A stretch of DNA of 64,000 nucleotides, taken from positions 496,001-560,000 of the forward strand of contig VTFK01000346.1 of the NCBI GenBank assembly GCA_009617715.1, written 5' to 3'. Position numbers and translations under genes: made by a program. The stretch comes from Plectrocnemia conspersa. Its lineage: Eukaryota; Arthropoda; Insecta; Trichoptera; Polycentropodidae. Below the pieces are notes generated by a model, which saw nothing but the letters and a program-made list of their open reading frames with translations, did no database searches and was not told where the DNA came from. Shown here in pieces: positions 11,177-23,455 of this stretch (the first letter of the stretch is position 1; each line of letters starts with the position of its first letter).

Positions 11177-12186
11177 TAAGGATTCTTAAATCTCGGGTTT
11201 TTTCGATTCCCGGGACTCGAGACCCAAATTTTTAAAGTCCCGGGAATTCCCGGGACTCGAGACTTTGATTATTTTTCGTATAATCATGAAAAAAAATTAT
11301 GTTAAAAAATTAACTTATTATTATTAACTTGAAATAACTTATTATTATTTGTGTTATAGGTACGATAAATGAAAATTTATTGAAACAATTTAAAAACATT
11401 TTATTCGATATTTATTTAAATTTAATTTATTACAATTTTTTTAATCGAAATATTTATATCAATATTAAGTTAAAACCTTTACTTTTGTAAGGAAAAATAT
11501 GTTTTTAAAAACACCAAGGCGTTTAATGATGAATCACATAGCCTGTTCCTGGTTTTTGTGGCAAATATTCCAGATGTAGAAAAAACTCTCGCTTTCTGTA
11601 GATGTTGGCTTAATTGTAAGCAATGATTTGAATAAAAGCTCTAGATTCGGAGTTCACTTGATAGTTGAATCTAATATCTGAAACTCCTTTTTAAAGTTGT
11701 TTTTTTTTATTTCTAGTCGTTGAAATATTTTGGTGGTTCGTGCGACAGAGTTGTGTTGATTTCAAATATTTTTTTAAAAGGAAATTAACAATAATTTCGG
11801 AAGTTAATAAAGTGGCATCTTGACGACTTAGAGCTTCAACTGCCAGTTTTATAGGAGTGAGTACTTCACAAATATTTTCCAATACGTGAATGTTCGATTC
11901 ATTCCGAATTTGGCCGATGCCAAGATCAATTAATGATTTTCTAATGCAATTTCGTAATTTTCAAAATCTCGAGATCATGGGAAATAAGGAATTTTACCTT
12001 GTCTTCATATCGAGACATAAATTAAGCTCGACATCAAATTCGCTCTTTACATATTTTTGTAAAATTGCACTTCGGAAAGTCTCGAGTCCCGAGTTATTAA
12101 TTTTTAAATTCCCGGGACTCGAGACAGCAAAAAATCTTAGAATTCTCGGGAATAAATTCCCGGGTTGTCTCGACACAGAATCCCTA
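11177..12186 (-). mobile_element. hAT DNA transposon, internally decayed, with 8-bp target duplication
   Basis: The element is 1010 bp, starts TAAGGATTC and ends GAATCCCTA, and is flanked by perfect 8-base direct repeats GTATGTAT at 11169-11176 and 12187-12194. An 8-bp duplication is diagnostic of the hAT superfamily. The subterminal regions carry many copies of CCCGGGACTCGAGAC in both orientations (11211, 11250, 12110), probably transposase binding repeats. The centre holds transposase remnants on the minus strand, listed separately. At about a third of autonomous hAT length it is an internal-deletion derivative. It lies between two dpr exons. Confidence 0.9.
11510..12000 (-). pseudogene. 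hAT transposase C-terminal remnant
   Basis: On the minus strand, RKSLIDLGIGQIRNESN leads into LENICEVLTPIKLAVEALSR and QDATLLTSEIIVNFLLKK (11691-11960). This is the hAT region preceding the dimerisation domain. Further on (11530-11650) SLLTIKPTSTESE continues after a +1 shift as RVFSTSGIFATKTRNRL and LNALVFLK, the hallmark hATC dimerisation motif. Stops and at least one frameshift make it nonfunctional. The N-terminal BED finger and catalytic core are missing. Confidence 0.85.
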
Positions 12187-12194
12187 GTATGTAT

Positions 12195-13254
12195 ATAAAT
12201 CAATAGAAATAATAAATCAGTTTATAGTTAACTAAATTTCACTAATTTAGTAAAATATTTTTATGAAAATATATCAAGGCATATATAGTAAATTACATTT
12301 TAAACGTCTAGTTTATTAATTTTTATTTATGAAAAATTAAACAATTATTTCAGTTCATTATAAACAATAAACACGAATAAAATACTACACATTAAACTTT
12401 TTTTCTAAATTTGTACCTATTTGATATTTTATGTGAAATGTAGTATAATTGCCTTATTAGTTTAATTTTAATGATCTATTTATATTCTTTAACGTTAAAA
12501 TGTTTGTAATATAATAGATGTTTATTTATTATGAAAATTAATTTGGCGAATACAATGTCTATGTATAAAAGCATACTATTTAATAATAAGAAACATGGAT
12601 AAGTAATTTTAAATAAGAATACAAAAATATAATAAGGTGAAAAAGATTCAGATTATTAAATTATATAGATACATATTACATTTAAAATATTAATTTAGAA
12701 TTAACCTTTTCAGGTATATTTTATACTTATTTTATTTTAATTTAAATATAAATTATATGTTAATATTGAAACAAAGTTTCATAGTCATAATAAATTTATT
12801 CAAGCAAATGTGTTTACGTCATATGATTTTATAATTAATATTATTACAAAATTTTAATTTTTGATAAAATAATATTCAAGATGTATAATTATTCACTTAT
12901 ACGCTTATCATCTCTAAATATTTTTTATTTAAGTTCATAATTTACTTTACACTAATTATAAATTATATAAATCCCTGTATTAAAAAGTAATTACACGTTT
13001 TTGCGACAACAAAATGTACAAAAGAAACAAGATTTTTAGCAAAAGAATAAAAATAACTTTTTTCTTATATTTGTAAATAAACAAAGAGGTCGTGTGCGGT
13101 GGAGTTTTCTCAAACCCGAGCTTTTGATGTTACAAAATAATATCATATTTTATTTCCAGGAAAAATAATAATATATATGCATGTGTTTCAACTCGACAGG
13201 GCTTGTTTATGTATTGTATAAAGATGTATATATATTTAAAAAAATAATATTTAC
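12195..13254. other. AT-rich intron, nothing recognised
   Basis: This is intron between the hAT element and exon 13255-13383. It is mostly A+T with no element or ORF of note. Confidence 0.5.
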
Positions 13255-13383
13255 CTGTAACGTCCAGTCTTCTGAATGAGGATTGTGTATTGCTCTAAAC
13301 CTTTGGTCTGATGTGTAAGTGTAACGACCCACTGTTAGTAGATGGATGTCTCTGTGTCTCACCCAAGAAACTTGCAGTAATAT
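13255..13383 (-). CDS. dpr9: dpr9-like exon: middle of Ig domain 1
   Basis: This 129-base exon is 43 codons, phase 0 at both ends. The acceptor is GTTTCAG (AG at 13384-13385) and the donor GTAAAT (13253-13254). It starts with ILLQVSWVRHRDIHLLTVG and continues through YTYTSDQRFRAIHNPHSEDW to TLQ. The Trp in VSWVRHRD is the invariant Ig core Trp, and the DQRF segment is a DPR family hallmark. The LLQ preceding VSW is, as I recall, characteristic of Dpr9 rather than other DPRs. The exon sits between the first-Cys exon (48018-48208) and the second-Cys exon (9985-10078), which is the expected order. No frameshift or stop is present. Confidence 0.9.
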
Positions 13384-13399
13384 CTGAAACAAATATAAA

Positions 13400-14490
13400 A
13401 ATGTTATTGTTATAATAGTAAATATTTAACTTAAGTTCACACAATTACAAAGATACTAACAACTAAGCTAATTGTAAAGGGCGTAAAATATTTCATTAAT
13501 AAAAGATAAATTTTCAGTATTTTATTTTAAACATTTTATGGTTATAATCTGTGAAAAATAAAAGCTTGTTTAAGCTATTATTATGTGAAGTTGTATTGTA
13601 AAATAATAAATATTAAATTAGGAGAAAATAATTTGAGTTAAAAATATTCTTGTTTTTAAATATAAATATATATATACATATTTTTAAATTTATTATTAAG
13701 CTGTTTAGTAACTTTAAATTAAAATTTAATAAACTACTATATTTCAGTCATTTTAATCCATTCAGTATTTCTCAAGATAAATATCAAAAATCAAGATTTT
13801 TTAAATACAATTTCTTAATTATATTCTCGAAGTGTAGCGTAGTCAATTTTATATTATTAAGACTTGCCTTTGATGAATAAGAATTATACTCACGAGTGTA
13901 ATTAGCCCTAAATCTTTTAAAACCCTCAAATAACTAAAGAACAAGCAATTAAATTGTTTGAAGAATATTATGTTCAATTAAAGCAAAAATAAATATATAG
14001 AATATATTATATATTGTATAAAAAATCACTTTTATTAAAATTAGGGTATAGAGTACCACAATGATATAATTTGAGTTCATTGTTGTATGTAATTGATATT
14101 GTGGGTTTCAAGTCCAATTATCTCGAAGCATACATTTGTGGAAATTTCTTCTAATATATCCAACACCTAATTTATTTGGTCCGTGAGATATATTTAATAA
14201 TTCTAAATTATATTAATTTTTTTAATACTTTATACGAATAAATTAATTAGTAAATAAAATTAATATCACGACTAATAGTGTAGCATATTTCTATAATAAT
14301 GTACATTTATTTATTGATTGCATAAAAACCAATTTAAAAAAAAATTGTTTTATCAAGATAATAAATAATTCTAATGAATTTAAAGATTATAATATGTACC
14401 GGTGCTCTGGAATCCCATGGGATACACTTTAGTGTTACACAAGTCTTGGCTACTCAAACGTCTCAGAATAGCAAGTTTCTTATTGCCTCC
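13400..14490. other. AT-rich intron, nothing recognised
   Basis: It lies just upstream (in gene direction) of exon 13255-13383. Only short low-complexity frames are present, such as a Phe/Lys-rich one at 13650-13880. Confidence 0.5.
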
Positions 14491-14499
14491 GCTAAAGTG

Positions 14500-14880
14500 C
14501 ATCTCAAACCACTCGGCCTAATTTGGCACTGCTCTTCGCTATCTGTCCCTATCCTCTCCGTCTTCACTTCTCTCTCTCTTTCTCTCGCCCATCATTATTA
14601 AAGATCGCCTTCCATAAGTTAGTGTGAGGGCGCCAGCTGGATTTATGAACAGGGATAAACGCGACGGTGCGGGCGCCTCAAACTTTGCCACGAAGAAGTT
14701 TACCGTTTACGTGACTGATCTCGGTAATAGTTTTATCATCGGGGTAAAGAAAGTTGGCGGTACGAACACGTCGGCGGGTATTAACGTCCCGTTCGACGTG
14801 ACGCTCAAGGACGTCCCACGTCCGCACTTTGTGTGACAAGTGTGAGAGATGGGCCTTGGGAAAGCGCTTCGAGTGTGTAC
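14500..14880. other. CpG-rich island with CT-tract and 70-codon frame
   Basis: A pyrimidine-rich stretch with ctctctctctttctctcgcc (14569-14590) precedes a CpG-rich block. Plus-strand frame 14624-14836 starts at GTG (first ATG at 14645) and reads ..KKFTVYVTDLGNSFIIG.. to a stop. I recognise no domain. A pyrimidine tract followed by TTAG could mimic a splice acceptor, but no donor or partner exon is evident. I lean to a regulatory island (GAGA-type CT tract) over an exon. Confidence 0.3.
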
Positions 14881-15789
14881 TCTTAGAAAAGTGTGTGTGA
14901 TTTCTAAATTTAAATCGAATCGATCGACTTTAAAAGTTAAGAAGTTGTCTTAAAAAAATAATGGTATAAATCTAATTTTTATATTAAAAAAATATTTTTA
15001 AAGTTAAAATAAACTGCTAGTAAAAAAATCGTAACGTGGTAGAGATTATCTTTGGTACATTTTTTTGGAAAAATACTACTGTTAGTATCGTTTTGAAGAA
15101 GAAAATGCAGACAAATTTCGTCAAGAATTGAGGCACCCAATATGGTGGAAAAAAAAATTATGGATTTGTACAATTGTTTATGGAAACTTATTTATAGCAG
15201 TTTACTCCTGTTATTGCATTATCCATCAGAAGGTGTTGTGTGCCAAGGTAGAGATAATAAAATTAAATGATTTAATGTCAGTAACAAAAAGACCTTCACA
15301 AGCGAAAATTTTCCGCACTTTTACAGGAAGTTAATTCAATCTACAGTGTACTGCTGAAAAGTGGCTGAGCCAAGGAAAAGTTCTTTAGCCATTTGTGAAG
15401 TACTTTGTAGAAATTAAGGTTTTTATTTAACATTATAATCTTGCAATTATCTCAGCTCAATATTTTATTACAAATCTCTCTGTTTTGATCTCTTAAATTT
15501 TATTAACAGTATTGACGTTATGTTTTGATACATAAAAACATTTAAAATAAATCTAGCACAACTATATAAATTAAAATGGAGCCCATGTATATATGTTTAA
15601 CAAAATATTTAATTTAAGGTTTAAGAGTTTGTTGATTTTATGTTTATATTTAAGATTCTGTAAAAAAATGTTTGGAAAATAAAGAGTGCTACTATGATAA
15701 ATAAATTTTAAGTGCTTGGAACTGAATACTGGATGTCTTTTAGCACTTTAAAAAATTAACTTAAAATCTTTCTTCTAAGTACTTTTGTA
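14881..15789. other. AT-rich intron, nothing recognised
   Basis: Two overlapping short frames on opposite strands (14979-15334) show no motif. Confidence 0.45.
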
Positions 15790-16823
15790 ATGTCTGCACT
15801 ACACTCTCTGAAAGTTGTCCGAACCGAAGTTACAACTGAAGTCCGCCGAGATCTACGACTTCCAGTAAGCGACCACACTGTCGCAAATTTCATATGCCGT
15901 CCGGACGGCGGCTTCTGTCACGTACAGCCGGCATATGTGAAAAATGTGCCAAATAATCGCAATTTTAAAATTGTCATAATATTAAAATTACGCAACGGAT
16001 AATTATAAAAAGTTTGTGTGGGCACTCAGCAATATATTATCAGTAAAAACTTTTCGGTCGTAAATATTGAATTTGTCGGCTTTTGCAAAATGCCATAAGG
16101 CATAAAAATGATACTTCAGAATACGAACACCACATCTGTGACTCTCCTAAAATTTGTCGCCATCGATTCTATATAAGAATTCGTTATGGTGTGACATTTA
16201 TATAAACCGATCTATGAAAATACATAAAGATATTCGAAACGATTTTGTTAAGAAAATCAAGTACCACTAAATAATTTTTAATTATTTAATTTCATATGAA
16301 AAAAAATATATTAACGATAAATGTTAGAAGAATATACTATCAACAATATAATTACTCCCTTTTGGTGCCCTAAATATTTAAAGATGTCAGTAAGGGTCTG
16401 TCGAAGTCCCAGATAACCATGTGGTATTATAACTTGATCACGTGACTACGATGCAGCGCTCGACATGCGTGTTGACCATACTGAAATTGAACCGAGGGAC
16501 TCGTTCTATCTCAGTTTGCGAAAATCATATCAATATCTCTCTCACTGTCGTCACTTAACACGCGAGAGAGCGAAAGGGGGAGTATCTCACCGCTCGCGCT
16601 CGAAAAAGCAGCTACGACTTTGGTTTCCTTGACTTCAGTTATTTTGCCGACAATGTTTGGAAGCACTCGAAGCTAGCCAAGTCAACTGAATTATCCCCAC
16701 TTTACCTCCCGTTCACGGTAACCTCAAACAAGAGATTTTAGAGCAAGCAGAACTGAACTCGACCGAAGTAACCCACTATATTCTTCGTACTTGGCCAACT
16801 TCCAAAGAGTGTAGTGCAGGCAT
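15790..16823. mobile_element. Non-autonomous DNA transposon with ATGYCTGCACTAC termini, copy 1
   Basis: The ends are inverted repeats. The left reads ATGTCTGCACTACACTCT then CTGAAAGTTGTCC. The right, reverse-complemented, reads ATGCCTGCACTACACTCT then TTGGAAGTTGGCC. The body (1034 bp) aligns along its full length with 53145-54211 in the same orientation, with small indels. It contains a module gtcacttaacacgcgagaga..gtatctcaccgctcgcg (16550-16610) also found in the palindrome at 42516-42635. No transposase remnant was found. The target duplication is unclear, so the superfamily is open. Confidence 0.8.
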
Positions 16824-18680
16824 AAGACCTTATTCTCTGCGTTAAATAACTTTAAAACTAATTTAAAAAAACCCATTGGCAGATGAAATTTAATAGCGCT
16901 TGCTTAGTTTTAAAGTTCCAGAAATACAGTCTTTAATTATAGATTATGAAAAGGAGCAAAAAAATAACTAAAGAATTATTTTATGTTGCTGTTTTAATTA
17001 TTAAATGTTAAAAAAAATTCTGTACAATATCACATAATTATGGAAATTTTTATAGATGTAATACGGTACTTGAAAAAGGCTAGATTATTGCAGAATTTTG
17101 ATACACCGAGCTTTAACGGTTTGCCATCACTGGATAGACCATAAGCTGTTATTAAAATTAACGTATTGACAGTGACCAAAAATAAAGTGTATATTACGCG
17201 TTAAAAGCGGCATAAACAAAATGCATACTATACGTAAATATTATTTTAACAGCACTGATTCTAATAGTAATAATCCAGTTTTAAAATAAATAAATTATTA
17301 GAATATTCTGAAAGACAATCTTCGACTTCAAAGGTTTTTAGAATAATTTTAATATTTTATTTTACATTATGTAGACTGCTAAAATTAAAAAAAACTCACA
17401 GATAACTGTGAATTAAAGGCGCACTTAATCAAACTTAAAAAAGTCAAAAATTGGTATATTGATAAAAAATAACCATGATCATCGACATGAAACAAAGTCG
17501 ATGCCTTGAATATTTTTACTGATACTAACTAGTGTCTTCTTTAATGATTGCAGCTTGTACTTTTATAATCCTTATGTTGTCATTAGTAATATTAGTTTGA
17601 TGTCAATAGAAGTGAAAATAAAGTTACGAAAATATTATTATTTTATATTATATTATTATGTATTGCCTTGTTATGTTTCCATACATGATATATGAGGGAC
17701 AGAAACTTTTCTAGGTAAACCTACACAAGGTCAAAAACAAACAAAAGTTATATATGTAGGTGTCGTCGAACAAAACAGTAAATATTTTTTGTTGCGAGCG
17801 CACACTCACTTTGCGGCCTGCCATAATGAGGTGGGCGATTACGGAATTTTTATTTACGTACACGTGAAAAAATCTACGTGGAAGGTTTTGCCTGCCGAAC
17901 GTTCATTAGTCTCTCCTTTAGCTGAATAGGTTTGTTGTAGCAAAAGTTGCCCTGCCTCGGCAGCATTATGATACCAAAATAACCAGTGAAAATCGTTAAT
18001 TATGGCCATAGGAGAGAAAGCAACAGAAAAAATAACTTAACAACACGAAGGTCTTTATTTCGTTACACTGATTTAACAGGTGTTTAGATTGTTTGGGTGT
18101 ATTGCGATTTGGCATCAATAAGATTTGTTATCTTGAACATTTATTATGTAAGAAAGGTATCCCAAAAGCGTTTAGTTTTATAAAAGAAAGAGTAGCAACC
18201 TGCAATTTGTCATGAAACGTAATATGTTTTAAAATAATTTTTAAAGTGTGCCTAGAAAAAATTTACGTAATTGTTATTTGCGGATATGTAATGATATATC
18301 TTACTAAATTAAAAGTGCGGTAGAGAATAGTTTGACTATAAAAAAATACTGACCCTGCTGAGGTAGAGTAATTTGAATATTTACGCTGTTTTTACAACGC
18401 ATTATATGGGCTTGAAAATTAGTACATATTGTGCGTTTATTGTTAAGGCGTATTCAAAAAAAATTGATTCGTGTCCACTCAATGGTTATTTCGCCGTCGG
18501 TTCATCATTGACAGTAGTTTAAAAATATTTTTGTATTTACCAGTTGACTTTAATTTTTTTTTCTCAAAATCAACCATGAATGCTATGTTAAAAAAAGTAA
18601 TAAAAAACTTTAGATCGTATTGCGGTCTATTTCTTAAATTGCCGTCTTAGTTATTATACACTCAAATTTTCAACAATCTT
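16824..18680. other. Intron; GC-richer patch near 17790-17960
   Basis: Mostly AT-rich. The patch at 17790-17960 (gcggcctgccataatgaggt, tacgtacacgtgaaaaaat) is noncoding and possibly regulatory. No transposon was recognised. Confidence 0.35.
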
Positions 18681-18689
18681 ACATTTAAT

Positions 18690-19210
18690 CAATACGATCC
18701 GAGAGGCCAAATTGAATTTGGAGCGTAATGGTGTAATATCTCACCGCGTCACGCGCAACAATGGCCGCCCTCCAGCAGCTGATCTTGACAGGCAATTGCC
18801 GCGGGCGCCCAGAAAAAAGGGTCAGCGCGAGAGATAAGAAAAAAAAAACGAAAAAAACTTTTCAGTTTCTTCGACAAGCCACGTCATAACGTTTGACATT
18901 AAAGCGGCGCGATCGTTATTCGCGAGAAAACTTACGACCCGGGTGGCCATAATTTATGGTACTTTGTGTACTCGTGCGGGTGCGGGCCTGCTCAGGTCGG
19001 CCTAAATATTTTACTGCTGACCGCGTGGGAAGAAAACGCTAATACTAAACGGAGGCTACCCCATCTCCATCTCTCTTTCTCTCACTGGCCCTATCTACAT
19101 TTTGCGTCCCTCTCGCGGTCTTCTTCGTGTCTCGTTCTCTATTCGGCAGTAGAGACATAAACCGCAAAGCTCCTCTGCATATTTCATGAGCCTTTTTAAA
19201 TGGCCCAGCC
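18690..19210. other. CpG-rich island with CT-rich tract
   Basis: It contains caatggccgccctccagcag, ttgccgcgggcgccc and aaagcggcgcgatcgttatt, then a pyrimidine-rich tract (ctccatctctctttctctca, 19065-19086) resembling that at 14569-14590. The 64-codon frame at 18966-19160 has no domain. Two islands sharing a CT tract may be GAGA-factor bound intronic enhancers or response elements; this is inference. Confidence 0.35.
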
Positions 19211-20040
19211 CCAATAAATCGACTGTGAGGCTGATAGATTTTTAAATATGTATATCATCGGAAAGATACAGATTTTTGCATGTGTGCGTGTTTTTATTAT
19301 AAATATTTTTTATGTTAACGATAGATATTCACATTTATTAGTGACTGAGTGATGTTTGTGAAGTAGTTTTTGTAATACTAAAATGAATTGTCTAAACAAT
19401 TTATTATAGCAATAAAATTAAAATATTTTAAAAATATGTATTGTTTTTAACTTTAAAAGCAAGATTTAAAATAATAAAATAATATTCAAATTGAAAATAT
19501 TTCTACATTGTTAAAATAGGTTTTTTTGTTAAAAATAATAAAATTTGTGCTATTTATAATAGCATATAGATATTCAACGTATATTATACAAAATTTTACA
19601 TAATTATCAATTTTTCCCAAAATAAAATTTCGTTTAATATTTATATATTTAAATATTTACTTTATAGTAATTGTTGAATGTTTTAAAATTTTTAATATCT
19701 ATAGTGAACACTTATTTGAATTTAAAAATACGTATCAAACCAATTTAAAAAATGATTGTTTTAGAAAAAATTACATTTGAACTAGCAAATTAAAAAAAAT
19801 ATGTCATATAAATATGTACCCTTTTGATTAAAAAATATATTTTTATTTTTTAGTAATATTAAAATATGAAGTCAAACTTATGCACAAATAACATGCATTA
19901 ATTTTGTATTAATTGCAAATATTTCATTGCAAAATCAACAACTACTAAGTAAGTAGTGGAACACTAGACTAAAATCATCTGTAAATCAGTTACATTAATT
20001 GTATTAATTGTAAATTATTATTGCGGCTCAGAATTAAAAT
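19211..20040. other. AT-rich intron, nothing recognised
   Basis: Low-complexity A+T sequence with no element or frame of note. Confidence 0.5.
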
Positions 20041-20390
20041 ATGTTAATATTTTTTATTTTTTTTATTTTTTTAAATTAAATTAAGACCATCGTGGCCTAA
20101 CAGATTACCCCAATGCGCCACGATAGTCGAATAAATTATTAGATATGCATAACCTCAATCGATTTCATTTTAAATATTCCTAATTAAGTTTGAGAAATCG
20201 TGCAATAGCTAATCTGCGATGATTGATTAAAAATAATATTGAATAATATTCACTAATTTGGATCTTCCAGATAAGATAGAAATTAAGAAAAGTTCATGTG
20301 AGATTCGAACCCATATCAAGTCGCATTGTTTTATTCTGATCGTCATAAAAAGTATTCAGTTGAATTCAACTAAATAATTCCTTTTAAATT
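20041..20390 (-). mobile_element. Candidate SINE with LINE-type 3' hairpin tail, copy 2
   Basis: Reading the minus strand, a head with B box GGGTTCGAATC (near 20315) is followed by a body homologous to 10890-11130 (atctgcgatgattgatt, atattcactaatttggatctt). The repeat then ends in the hairpin GACTATCGTGGC..GCCACGATGGTC (20085-20128) and an A-rich (TAAAA-like) tail reaching 20050. The hairpin is the 3' end of the local LINE. Either a SINE has acquired the LINE tail or a solo LINE tail landed beside the repeat; the close junction favours the first. Confidence 0.45.
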
Positions 20391-22360
20391 ATTCATATTT
20401 AAAACAATTTAAACATTTTAGACTTTTCTCGTGGCATCGTTGTACCATTCATTTTAAAGATAGAGATGCACAAACTTAAAGTTATTTGAATAAATGGTAA
20501 AAAGTTTTTGAAATACGCAAAACTGACAAGCTTAATAATCAGCAATTATTAGTTCATAGACTTAATAAAATAAAATATATCTTAGATAGCCATTTTGTAT
20601 TATTGTTCATTGATATTTAAGTATTTGCTTAGCCTTAATTAAGCTGTTTGTAAGAATATCGTGTATGCCACACTTTCTCAACAAACATATCGTATTTATC
20701 GTTGGATGATAAAATCAGCTAATTTAAGCAAATTTAAAATCTTTATTTTTTTCTGAGAATCGAAATAAAACTGGTCAGATTATATATCAAATGTTTCCAT
20801 TATCTAAAGCATATGATTTTTTTCATTATAAATATTATACTGAAACTTTTTATTTGTACAATAAAATTTAATTAGGCACAATTTACATTTATTTATAATT
20901 GCGAAATAAAATATATTTTATTGTTTAATTCTTAATTAATTTAATTTTTAAAACACACCCTTATTTTTAAGGCCATCGCTTCTAAGGAGTGTTTATTGTT
21001 TATCAACTTAATGAAAGGCATAAAACAGCAGTTTTATTATCGAGAACCAAAATTCGAGCGCTTTGGTTTATGGAGACTTAACCATTCGGCATTAACTAGG
21101 ATCGATCGAGGCGTAAAAGTCGGTTTTACAGTTACGACTGATTACTAAAATAAATATTACCTAATGCGATCATAAATCCAATTACAAGATGAATATTATA
21201 TAGACGGACCACGTGACGCCACTGAAATCTGATTTTTATTACGAAACTTACGTTGGACGACTGGTAATGCCTGAGATTTGTATCTGGTTTAGACAAACAA
21301 TATTAATTGAATAATTTAAGGATGGATTGTAAAAAAATCTTCTAGTCTTGTTTTTTTATTTAATAAAGTTATACGTATTACAAATGATAGCTAAAAAACT
21401 CAGGTTTATTGAATCTGCTGTTATTTTATTATTAGTTTTAATTCATAAAACATATATACAATATATCATTGATAAATCATTAGATCTAATAATCATAACT
21501 AATACTAAAAATTAAAAAAATAATTTAAGACCTTTGATAATTATTTTTGCAACAACCACAATAATTAATTTCTAAATAGCAAAAATTATATGTTTTTTTT
21601 TCTATTTCAAAACAATTTATTGTCACTTTACAGTTTTACAAAAAGATTTTAATATAAAATAAATGTATGACCACAGACAATTGGTATTAAACCAGCATTT
21701 TTCACCGTTTTGCAGAAAAAAAAAAGTTTCTTTATATATGTAAATATATAGACCTCATATTATAAGCAATATTTGTAAGAGTTTAAAATAAAAAAAAAGT
21801 AAATTTGTGATCTCTATGTATTTTATTTTAATACTGTTGTATATAAAATACTATATCTTTATTATAAAACAAACATCAAACAACATATGTTAAAAAAAAG
21901 TAATAATAATAAAATACATATAAATTAAGTTTGTGTAAAAAATAAATATTTTTTTTGCATATATTGTTTTATTAAAGTTGCTTTTATATTTTATAAATAC
22001 ATAAAATATAAGCTATACTTTGTTATAAAAAATAAAAAAGTGTGAAAAAGTATACATATATGGAAAAAAAAATTGTGCTATTGTGACAAACATAATATAT
22101 ATAACTCCTAAATAATATGCGAACACAAAAAAAGCACAAATAGGCTTATTTTTTTCGGGTGTAAATCGTGTAATTGTTTAAAATATACATTTAATGAATG
22201 AATAACGCGGTTTTGATGTATCGTACTAGTATATATAAACAATTTTAAAGAATATTGAAGCTTTGGAATGTTTTAATTAAAATTAAAAAAATTCTAGATT
22301 TGCCAATAAATTATTTATTATCCAATATGTTATATAATTATATATAGTTACAAATACTTC
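20391..22360. other. AT-rich intron, nothing recognised
   Basis: Only slight GC enrichment is present around 20975-21260 (cgatcgaggcgtaaaagtcg). No gene, repeat family or RNA is supported. Confidence 0.45.
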
Positions 22361-22369
22361 ATTGACTAT

Positions 22370-22960
22370 TACAGTGGAGTGAAAAATCTGGATTGTCAAT
22401 ATCGTGAGCTTCAATTTTATATTTTAAGGCCCTCGAATCTCTCTGTCGCACTACTTTATATGCATATCTTCGCAAATCGTGACAAATTATAATCGGTTCG
22501 GCAAAGTGAAAAAATTCAAAACGAGTTTTCATCTCCTTCCCCAACCCTTAACCTACATTTTTTCTAAAAGATAAATTCGAACGTGTCTCCACGAAAAAGT
22601 GCGGTTTTAAGGGCTGCGAATAAGCTCATAAATATGCTTCCAAAAGAGAGCGCCTCGTAAGCTGCAAGGATAAAATTAATTTTTGCTGCCCCACGCCGCT
22701 GTGAGCCGGCCCTGTCTTTTGAACATTAAAAATTTGTCGCGTTTAGTGCTTCCATTATCAGAACGAGCGCGCTGCCAGGTGTTGAGGCTAATAGCTCGAG
22801 ACCACATAAAATTTACATCTCGAAAACGTGAACGAGATCGATAATGCGAGAGGCCACTGTCGAGAAATAGGCAGATGCGCAGCATAGCTGTTGCATCGTT
22901 TTTTCGTACAGGTTTTTCATTCGAGAAATGCAGGTTTCAATCTGTGCATGTGTCTACTAA
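22370..22960. other. Long GC-richer island, candidate regulatory DNA
   Basis: Non-low-complexity sequence (ctgccccacgccgctgtgag, gaacgagcgcgctgccaggt) extends for about 600 bases with E-box-like CAGGTG near 22774. Frames at 22359-22544 and 22676-22885 (minus) have no domain or splice context. It may be a conserved noncoding block. Confidence 0.35.
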
Positions 22961-23450
22961 CTATCGCTATCCTCAAAGATTAAATTTATTTATAGTTTGA
23001 GTTTTGGAGCTCATGTGCAAAATTTTAAAGTGAATTATTGATAAATGGTGAGCGAAATGTTTTTTTTTTATTAAAATTATTATTTTTTTAATATGATTGT
23101 GATTTATTAAATGGTAGAGATGCAATATTTAAACATACTTTACATTATTATTTTAAAAGAAAATAGACTTGTCAATATGTTTTTTACTGGCCGTTTTAAA
23201 AATGTTGTAAGTGGCATTTTAAACAATTTTTATTTTAAGTTTAGTTTGCCTATTTACAATAAATTAAAAAAAAATGTTATCCATCTTATGTCAGAAAATA
23301 CTAAAGACATGACATTTATTAATAAAAAAGAGAAGTAGAAATCACTGAGGAATATATTTTTATTACCGAGAGAAAACAGAACAAAATAATTTCGATTATG
23401 CCCAATGGATAAAAACTGTGACGACCACACATATAGGCACATTTAAAAGG
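22961..23450. other. AT-rich intron, nothing recognised
   Basis: Short overlapping frames on both strands (23111-23442) are AT-composition artefacts. Confidence 0.45.
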
Positions 23451-23455
23451 GCGAT

